NCBI GenBank assembly: GCA_964397995.1
Contig: CAYNLG010000105.1
Location: forward strand, 1-10,187
Length of the DNA stretch: 10,187 bases
DNA from: CAYNLG01 sp964397995
GTDB taxonomy: Bacteria; Planctomycetota; Phycisphaerae; FEN-1346
Direction: 5' to 3'
Part shown: piece after piece, positions 5,586 through 10,187 of the stretch
Layout of the letters: each line of letters opens with the position of its first letter
How positions within the stretch are numbered: position 1 is the first letter of the stretch
The notes under the pieces: model-generated
Told to the model about the DNA's origin: nothing
Database searches by the model: none
The model's input: only the letters and a program-made list of their open reading frames with translations
Program-made: the position numbers and the translations under genes

Positions 5586-6614
5586 AGTGTAACCAATCCC
5601 GACTCGCGGTCAATCCACAACCGCTTATCGCCAACAGCCACCATCCGGCCTTAGTGTAACCAATCCCGACTCGCGGTCAATCCACAACAGGGTATTTTAC
5701 GATGCCGACTGGCGATCGAGTGTAACCAATCCCGACTCGCGGTCAATCCACAACCTTTCCACCTCTTTCACTCCCGAAACCCGAAGTGTAACCAATCCCG
5801 ACTCGCGGTCAATCCACAACGCCGCCCAACCGGCCCATGCAGGGTCACGCAGTGTAACCAATCCCGACTCGCGGTCAATCCACAACCGCTTATCGCCGAG
5901 TGCGTTGACCCGGAGTAGTGTAACCAATCCCGACTCGCGGTCAATCCACAACTATGATCCTCGTCGTTCTCGGGAGGACCAGAGTGTAACCAATCCCGAC
6001 TCGCGGTCAATCCACAACGTCTACCAGCGCCCGCCCCGCGAGTCAACTAGTGTAACCAATCCCGACTCGCGGTCAATCCACAACAGGGTGTTTTGCGATG
6101 CCGACTGGCGATCGTTAGTGTAACCAATCCCGACTCGCGGTCAATCCACAACAACCCGAACCCGAGGACCGGAAGGCCGTGGAGTGTAACCAATCCCGAC
6201 TCGCGGTCAATCCACAACTATGATCCTCGTCGTTCTCGGGAGGACCAGAGTGTAACCAATCCCGACTCGCGGTCAATCCACAACACAGTTCGAGGTGGCG
6301 GCGATTGCTCTTGAAGTGTAACCAATCCCGACTCGCGGTCAATCCACAACGGCGCCGATGCGCTCAGCGCGGCGGCCGCGAGTGTAACCAATCCCGACTC
6401 GCGGTCAATCCACAACACAGTTCGAGGTGGCGGCGATTGCTCTTGAAGTGTAACCAATCCCGACTCGCGGTCAATCCACAACTGGTGCTTTGACGCCGAG
6501 AGCGGGCGTTATAGTGTAACCAATCCCGACTCGCGGTCAATCCACAACGCCGCGCATCCCGGGGCCACGTGGGCGGAGAGTGTAACCAATCCCGACCCGC
6601 GGTCAATCCACAAC
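5586..6614 (-). CRISPR. Type II-C CRISPR array, 16 repeats and 15 spacers, probably read leftward
   Basis: The 36-bp repeat, in the inferred transcript direction (minus), starts GTTGTGGATTGACC and ends GGTTACACT. Repeats start at 5586, 5653, 5719, 5785, 5851, 5917, 5983, 6049, 6117, 6183, 6249, 6315, 6381, 6447, 6513 and 6579. All are identical except the last, which has T to C at 6597. Spacers are 30 bp, except the first (31) and the eighth (32). Spacers 6 and 10 (5953, 6219) are identical, as are 11 and 13 (6285, 6417). Spacers 2 and 8 (5689, 6085) differ at two positions within the first 30 bp. Spacers 1 and 5 (5622, 5887) share their first 11 bp. The minus direction is inferred from wobble pairing with the anti-repeat, the tracrRNA strand and promoter-like boxes inside each repeat. 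The repeat also holds two copies of GGATTG, 17 bases apart. Confidence 0.98.
6579..6606 (-). promoter_or_regulatory. Promoter-like pair inside the CRISPR repeat (shown for the rightmost copy)
   Basis: Within the repeat, on the minus strand, TTGACC (6606-6601, 5 of 6 to the -35 consensus) is followed after 16 bases by TACACT (6584-6579, 4 of 6 to the -10 consensus). TACACT is the very end of the repeat, so transcription would begin about 6-7 bases into the spacer. All 16 repeats keep both boxes; the single variant base at 6597 lies between them. Repeat-encoded promoters that give each crRNA its own start are established for Neisseria II-C arrays. Activity here is inferred. Confidence 0.6.
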
Positions 6615-6672
6615 GCCGCCCGCGACGGCACAGTCCCTCGACGCGTTTCTTCTTCTCTTTTTGTCGTTGTCT

Positions 6673-6707
6673 GCATTCCGCATCCCGCATTCCGGCTTCC
6701 GCACTGG
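6673..6707. repeat. Degenerate heptamer tandem repeat (GCATTCC type)
   Basis: Five units in exact seven-base phase: GCATTCC, GCATCCC, GCATTCC, GGCTTCC, GCACTGG, decaying to the right. Such short tandem repeats are common between genes in some planctomycetes and cyanobacteria; no function is evident. Confidence 0.65.
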
Positions 6708-7064
6708 AACCGTTCCGGCTCCCGCATTTTCCCCAGCCTGCCCATTTTCCCCACTTCCCCAGGCCCGAGACGCCGACACCCGAAGTCGCAATTCTGCAGT
6801 CGGCCCGCCCCGCCTGGTCCCCCCGCGGCCGGCCCGCGCCGGCGCCCGCCCGGGGCCTCCCGGAAAAATCGGACAGAAATTGGCAAAAAAAAGACAAAAG
6901 AGGGCAAAAAAAAGCCACGGGAAAGCCAATCGCCCCCCAGAAAAAGGCACAAACCCTCAATAAAAAGTCAGAAAAGGGCCGAAAAAGGCCGATTCGCGCC
7001 AGGCGAGGCGCACGATAGTGTACGAATCGCCCGCTATGTTGCTCAGAGTATTGGCACCCCCGCG

Positions 7065-7104
7065 TATACTCAGGGCTATAAACGCCCCTCACAATATACT
7101 CAGG
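7065..7104 (+). repeat. Direct repeat TATACTCAGG, twice, 30 bases apart
   Basis: The same 10-mer occurs at 7065-7074 and 7095-7104. Each copy contains TATACT, which resembles a -10 box, but neither has a good -35 box at the right distance (the nearest, TTGCTC at 7039, is 20 bases upstream of the first copy). They could be tandem promoters or a regulator-binding pair upstream of the gene at 7307. Confidence 0.4.
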
Positions 7105-7151
7105 CACACCCCCCGCCCCCCCGAACGGCGCGGGTTCCGGGGATTCGGGGT

Positions 7152-7179
7152 TTGCTTTCCCCCCGCCTGCGCGTATACT
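7152..7179 (+). promoter_or_regulatory. Candidate promoter of the PEP-CTERM gene (TTGCTT, 16 bases, TATACT)
   Basis: TATACT (7174-7179) matches the -10 consensus at 5 of 6 positions. TTGCTT (7152-7157) is a modest -35 box at 16 bases. The predicted start is near 7186, leaving a 5' untranslated leader of about 120 bases. Confidence 0.5.
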
Positions 7180-7185
7180 TCAATT

Positions 7186-7204
7186 GGAGCGGGATGCCCG
7201 CTCC
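7186..7204 (+). promoter_or_regulatory. Hairpin at the predicted 5' end of the mRNA
   Basis: GGAGCGGG, loop ATG, CCCGCTCC: a perfect 8-bp inverted repeat starting about where transcription from the TATACT box should begin. It may stabilise the message, or be an operator dyad. A second possible hairpin (GCGTC/GACGC, 7247-7262) lies further down the leader. No known riboswitch was recognised. Confidence 0.45.
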
Positions 7205-7293
7205 GGTAGCACCCGGGGACTCTGATGTACCTGTAGGGTGGCGTACGCGTCGGGGCCGACGCCGGCTTCGCTCGCGGGGGATTCGCGACCCGC

Positions 7294-7300
7294 AGAGGGG
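7294..7300 (+). promoter_or_regulatory. Ribosome binding site of the PEP-CTERM gene
   Basis: AGAGGGG lies six bases before the ATG at 7307, supporting the start that gives a complete signal peptide. Confidence 0.65.
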
Positions 7301-7306
7301 TAAGCA

Positions 7307-8500
7307 ATGCGTGGAGTGACACAGGCCCTGGTGGCCTGTGCCGGCGTGTTGGCCCTTATGTTGTGGGTCAGCCCGGCCGGTGCCGCCACCTACGTGGGGG
7401 GTCCCGCCGTCGGCGACGGCGGACCCGACACCGGCCACGGCCGCCTGCCGACCAGTGCGGCGGCCCCGGCCCCGTTCGAGGATGCGCCCGGCGTGCGCCA
7501 GGCCCAGCCGACGCCCGCCGAGTGGAAATCGGCCCTTCTGGCCCTCCTGAACCCCGATTTGGGCACGCCCGAGGACCGGGCGCTGCTCCGCGCCGTCCTG
7601 GGCGTCGACCCCGAGCGGCCGGCCGCGCCGACCACGCTGCGCGGCGCGCCGTCCCTCTATCAGGACGCCGGCACGCCCGCGCATGCGCAGCCCGCCACCT
7701 ACGTGTACCCGCACCTGTCCTCGCTGTCGAAGTACGGCCGCGACGAACGGGCCATCCCGTACGGCGACACCGACGTTCTGGCCCTCGGCCCGGGCGGGTA
7801 CGGTCGCGTCCTCGTGGGCCAGCCCCAGCACGGCTCGCGGCCGATCGCGAACTCGGTCGAGACGGCCATGAGTTACGTCCGGCCGCACGTCAGCGTCCAG
7901 ATGGCCCTGGCGATGGACCTGCCGGGGACGGCCAGCGCCGCTGGTTTCGAAGGCGGCGGGATGGACACCCGGGCCCAGCTCGTGGTCGACCACCTGACCC
8001 GGGTCCGGAGCGAGGAGATCGGCGGGACGACCGAGCAGTTCGGCCGCCGGCCGATCGCCCCCGTCGGCGACGAGTCGCAGACGGCCGTCGCGGTCGGCAT
8101 GGACCTGGGGATCCTGCCCACCTTCCTGGCCCAGATGGGCATGAACCTGTCGCTGGTGGTGGCCCGCGGCGACGAGTCGGGCGACCTGACCCTCTCGGTG
8201 GTGGGCGCGACGGAGCTGCCGGTCGACTGGGCTCCGCGTGAGCGGCCGCAGAACTATCCGAGCGGCCCGGCGGTCCAGCCCCTGGCCATGACCGACGCCA
8301 TCGGCTCGCCGCGCTTCGGGTCGCCCGCGATCAGCAGCAGCGACGGGCCGAGCTTCCCCCAGGAAGGCGGCGGCGAGGAAGGCGGCGGGGGCGGCGACGA
8401 CCCGACGCCGATCGACCCGGTGATTCCCGAGCCGGCGACGGCGGCCCTCGTGGCGGCGGGCGCGGCCGTGCTGGCCCGGATGCGGCGCCGGGCAGCGTAG
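7307..8500 (+). CDS. Secreted PEP-CTERM sorting-domain protein of unknown function
   Basis: The 397-aa product begins with a signal peptide: MRGV, a hydrophobic core at about 7-21, and likely cleavage after SPAGA at residue 26. It ends with a PEP-CTERM tail: IPEP (373-376), a short alanine/valine-rich membrane segment, then RMRRRAA. In this system, known from exosortase-bearing Gram-negatives and planctomycetes, the tail is recognised at the inner membrane and the protein is sorted to the surface or matrix. A Gly/Glu-rich linker (about 350-370) precedes the tail. The middle (about 27-345) resembles no family I recognise; it is rich in Pro, Gly and Ala, with a segment of alternating hydrophobics (about 260-305). 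No Cys remains after the signal peptide. The gene stands alone with its own promoter, ribosome site and terminator, so nothing ties it to the CRISPR genes. Confidence 0.85.
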   Translation: MRGVTQALVACAGVLALMLWVSPAGAATYVGGPAVGDGGPDTGHGRLPTSAAAPAPFEDAPGVRQAQPTPAEWKSALLALLNPDLGTPEDRALLRAVLGVDPERPAAPTTLRGAPSLYQDAGTPAHAQPATYVYPHLSSLSKYGRDERAIPYGDTDVLALGPGGYGRVLVGQPQHGSRPIANSVETAMSYVRPHVSVQMALAMDLPGTASAAGFEGGGMDTRAQLVVDHLTRVRSEEIGGTTEQFGRRPIAPVGDESQTAVAVGMDLGILPTFLAQMGMNLSLVVARGDESGDLTLSVVGATELPVDWAPRERPQNYPSGPAVQPLAMTDAIGSPRFGSPAISSSDGPSFPQEGGGEEGGGGGDDPTPIDPVIPEPATAALVAAGAAVLARMRRRAA

Positions 8501-8612
8501 CGCGCGGCCCACGCGGTGGCCCGCGCAACGAGGCGGCCGATGGCCGCGGTGCGACGGGGCAGGCGCCGCGGACGCCGCATTGATGGATTGATTCGGGCAT
8601 GGGACGGATTCG

Positions 8613-8645
8613 ATCCCCGGCCGGGTGCGGCGCCCGGCCGGGGAT
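8613..8645 (+). terminator. Strong GC-rich hairpin terminator of the PEP-CTERM gene
   Basis: ATCCCCGGCCGGG pairs perfectly over 13 bp with CCCGGCCGGGGAT around a 7-base loop, followed by TCCTTTG. The T-run is short and interrupted, so it is an imperfect intrinsic terminator, but placement about 110 bases after the stop and stem strength fit. Confidence 0.7.
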
Positions 8646-8661
8646 TCCTTTGCGCTCCGGG

Positions 8662-8688
8662 CTGTCCGCGGCGCCCCGCGGCGGACAG
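8662..8688. other. Second hairpin after the terminator
   Basis: CTGTCCGC (8662-8669) pairs with GCGGACAG (8681-8688) around an 11-base GC-rich loop. There is no T-run. It could be a back-up terminator or a processing site. Confidence 0.4.
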
Positions 8689-8803
8689 AATAGGGTGGAG
8701 CGACCCGGCCGACGGCGCGTAAAACGGGCCCCACGCCGCATCGTCAGGGACGACCGCGTGAGGCCCTTGCGCTGGGATGGGTCTTGGGAAGACAGCGTCT
8801 CGA

Positions 8804-8809
8804 TATACT
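8804..8809 (+). promoter_or_regulatory. Candidate -10 box of the TPR-like gene
   Basis: TATACT matches the -10 consensus at 5 of 6. No good -35 box lies 16-18 bases upstream; TTGGGA (8784-8789) is only 14 bases away. If used, transcription starts near 8816, giving a leader of about 110 bases. Confidence 0.4.
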
Positions 8810-8914
8810 AGCCCCGGCCCGCGGGACCGCAAGCGAAATCCGGACTTTTTTCGCAGAGCGGCGGGCGCGCTAGCCGATGCTTCCTAGGGGCGGCGCGGGC
8901 CGCCCGGGGCGGGG

Positions 8915-8921
8915 AAGGAGG
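8915..8921 (+). promoter_or_regulatory. Ribosome binding site of the TPR-like gene
   Basis: AAGGAGG, a full Shine-Dalgarno match, five bases before the ATG at 8927. It fixes the start. Confidence 0.9.
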
Positions 8922-8926
8922 TCCAG

Positions 8927-10042
8927 ATGGCTAGGCTGTTCGGAAATCGGAACCTGGGCCGCGAGTTGCCGCGGCCGACGCTCGTGACGCTGCTCCTCTA
9001 TGTCTTTGCCGCGCTCGCGTGGCTTATCGGCCTGGGCGGCCTGGGGTTCGCCGTCGCGGGGCTGGTGCCGGCGGCGGCGTTGCCGTCGTGGGTGCCGCTC
9101 CTGGGGGCGGGCGCCTTCGTGGCCGCGTGTCTGCTGGGCGCGGCCGCCATGGGCTTAGCCCTCGTGGTCAAGTACCAGTTCAGCACGGCCGTCAGCTCGA
9201 AGCTGACCGAGCGGACGATGCGCGACGCCCTGCAGAAGGGCGAGGGCGCGAGCCCCGGGGACGTGGGCGAATCGGCCTCGCACGAGGAGGTCGTGAGCCT
9301 CCTGGCGGAGATCATGGAGAACACGCTGCTGGACGACGAGGAGAAGGGCGCGAAGCGCCAACTGGCCAAGAAGCACCGCCAGCAGGCCCTGCGGCGCGAG
9401 ATCGAGGCCCTCATCAACGCCGCCAAGTACCGCGAGGCCCAGGAGCGCCTGGAGGAGTTCCGCATCCGCTACGCCGAGGCCGAGGCCATCGCCGAACTCG
9501 AGGCACGGCTCTCGGAGGCCCTGCGGCAGCACGAGCAGACCGAAATTGTCCAGATCACCGAGCAGGTCGAACGCTACATGGGTCTCGGCCTCTGGGAACG
9601 GGCCATGGAGATGGCCCGCGGCCTGTCCGAACAGTACCCCGAGAATCCGCACGCCGCCCAGCTGCCCGAAACGGTCCGCCTGGAACAACAGGCCGACCGC
9701 CGCGAGGAGCAGCAGCGGCTCTACCGCGAGATCGAGCACCTGGCCGCGCGGCGGCACTGGCGCCAGGCGCTGCGGATCGCCGAGACGCTGCTCGAGAGCC
9801 ACCCGGACAGCCCGGAAGCGCACACGCTGACGGGCCAGATGGACGAATTGAAACGCAACGCGGCCATCATGGAACGCCGCGAGTGGGAATCGCGCATCAC
9901 CGAACACATCCAGACCGGCCGCCACCACGAGGCCTACAACTTGGCGGTCGAGCTCATGGAGAAATACCCCGATTCGCCCCAGGCCCGGGACATCCGGGCG
10001 CGACTCGACCAACTGAAGGCCCGGGCCGGCATCGAGGCGTAG
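8927..10042 (+). CDS. Membrane-anchored TPR-like repeat protein of unknown function
   Basis: The 371-aa product has two predicted membrane helices near the N-terminus (about 18-47 and 56-82) separated by a short Pro-containing turn, then a soluble, highly charged helical region. A segment at about 86-150 is Lys/Glu rich. From about 155 there are four helix-pair repeats resembling TPR units: about 155-192, 208-246, 264-300 and 320-357. The last three end in the related turns YPENPHA, HPDSPEA and YPDSPQA, the Pro-containing turn typical of TPR and BamD/YbgF-like proteins. Such repeats normally bind protein partners; the short N-terminal hairpin suggests both ends are cytoplasmic, but topology is not certain. 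It has its own strong ribosome site and stands apart from its neighbours. I cannot name a specific family. Confidence 0.8.
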   Translation: MARLFGNRNLGRELPRPTLVTLLLYVFAALAWLIGLGGLGFAVAGLVPAAALPSWVPLLGAGAFVAACLLGAAAMGLALVVKYQFSTAVSSKLTERTMRDALQKGEGASPGDVGESASHEEVVSLLAEIMENTLLDDEEKGAKRQLAKKHRQQALRREIEALINAAKYREAQERLEEFRIRYAEAEAIAELEARLSEALRQHEQTEIVQITEQVERYMGLGLWERAMEMARGLSEQYPENPHAAQLPETVRLEQQADRREEQQRLYREIEHLAARRHWRQALRIAETLLESHPDSPEAHTLTGQMDELKRNAAIMERREWESRITEHIQTGRHHEAYNLAVELMEKYPDSPQARDIRARLDQLKARAGIEA

Positions 10043-10187
10043 CGCGGCCAAGGCGAACCCGGGCGGAGGCCGCGGGCGGCGCGTGGCTGGGGCGCGGGGG
10101 GCACGAGACGCGATGAGGTAGCGCACCGGTCCGTTTTCGGTTGGCCTCGGCGCGGTCGGGCATGTACACTTGGGGGCATGGTGGCCT
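10043..10187. other. Right-edge region without a firm gene
   Basis: CGCGGCC (10043-10049) and GGCCGCG (10068-10074) could form a hairpin just after the stop, without a T-run. Near the edge, TTGGCC (10141-10146) and TACACT (10165-10170) are promoter-like, with an ATG at 10178. That might be the start of a leaderless or nearly leaderless gene, but only three codons are visible. Confidence 0.3.

Larger units (their letters stand above)
6615..7173. other. Long non-coding stretch right of the array (possible leader side)
   Basis: No open frame here looks like a gene; the frames that exist are low complexity. The part nearest the array (about 6645-6670) is a pyrimidine tract on plus, purine-rich on minus, where a leader for leftward transcription would lie. 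Heptamer repeats follow (6673-6707), then CATTTTCCCCA twice (6725-6735 and 6743-6753), a GC-rich block (about 6800-6860), and an A-run-rich block (about 6862-6985) with two runs of eight A. An 11-bp palindrome GGAACCGTTCC overlaps the heptamer tract's end (6706-6716). Confidence 0.6.
8501..8926. other. Non-coding region between the PEP-CTERM and TPR-like genes
   Basis: About 425 bases without a convincing gene. It holds the terminator hairpin at 8613-8645, a second hairpin at 8662-8688, a TATACT box at 8804-8809 and the leader of the next gene. I saw no RNA gene in it, although the part at 8689-8800 is unexplained. Confidence 0.6.

Noticed and set aside
4352..5586. A csn2 or cas4 gene that would make this II-A or II-B
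   Set aside because: Cas1 and cas2 overlap directly and the array follows cas2 within 48 bases; there is no room.
5697..6493. Open frames repeating WIDRESGLVTL or SVTNPDSRSIHN
   Set aside because: They are translations of the CRISPR repeat, not genes.
6615..6680. Further degenerate repeat-spacer units beyond the last repeat
   Set aside because: The next 30 bases could pass for a spacer, but nothing resembling the repeat follows at 6645. The left flank also shows none.
6364..7107. Minus-strand frame of 247 codons with a hydrophobic F-rich stretch
   Set aside because: Half of it crosses CRISPR repeats, and the hydrophobic part comes from A-runs in non-coding DNA. No ribosome site was seen.
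7100..8734. Minus-strand open frame of 544 codons opposite the PEP-CTERM gene
   Set aside because: Its product is Arg/Gly/Ala-rich with no domain. The plus-strand gene has a signal peptide, a sorting tail and a ribosome site.
1..10187. Transposase genes, insertion-sequence ends, tRNA or rRNA genes
   Set aside because: None recognised on either strand by eye.

Overview
The window carries a complete, apparently intact type II-C CRISPR-Cas locus in high-GC DNA. It is flanked by a potassium-transporter gene fragment and two chromosomal genes of unknown function. The host is probably a planctomycete or a related high-GC bacterium. The inference rests on a PEP-CTERM-tailed secreted protein, the GC-rich codon use, several TATACT-type -10 boxes and short low-complexity repeats between genes. 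No ribosomal or marker gene is present, so the taxonomy is uncertain.

Layout from left to right. (1) 1-589, minus: the first 196 residues of a TrkH-family potassium-uptake subunit, running off the left edge. (2) 590-902: the control region of the CRISPR locus. It encodes a strong tracrRNA candidate on the minus strand (about 821 down to 656). This has a full-length anti-repeat, three successive hairpins (one capped by a UUCG tetraloop) and a near-consensus promoter whose predicted start is the first base of the anti-repeat. A second promoter facing the other way, for cas9, overlaps it. (3) 903-5537, plus: cas9 (1149 aa), cas1 (294 aa) and cas2 (109 aa), each overlapping the next by 20 and 10 bases, so one operon. 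All expected catalytic residues are present. No csn2 or cas4 is seen, which fits subtype II-C. (4) 5586-6614: a CRISPR array of 16 repeats of 36 bp and 15 spacers of 30-32 bp. (5) 6615-7306: non-coding DNA with heptamer repeats, A-runs and promoter-like boxes. (6) 7307-8500, plus: a secreted PEP-CTERM protein. (7) 8501-8926: non-coding DNA with a strong hairpin terminator. (8) 8927-10042, plus: a membrane-anchored TPR-like protein. (9) 10043-10187: tail without a firm gene.

How the system works together. Several signals say the array and the tracrRNA are both read leftward, opposite to the cas operon. All four transition differences between repeat and anti-repeat are tolerated as G-U wobbles only in that orientation. 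The UUCG loop exists only on that strand. Each repeat contains a promoter-like pair (TTGACC, 16 bases, TACACT) facing that way, so each crRNA may have its own promoter, as known for Neisseria II-C arrays. Cas1 and Cas2 would add spacers. Cas9 would use the crRNA:tracrRNA duplex to cut DNA. The array shows unusual spacer redundancy: two exact duplications, one near-identical pair and one pair sharing only the PAM-proximal end. This suggests repeated sampling of the same or related invaders. CRISPR-Cas9 itself is a known system; the less ordinary parts are the promoter architecture, the elaborate tracrRNA tail and the spacer redundancy.
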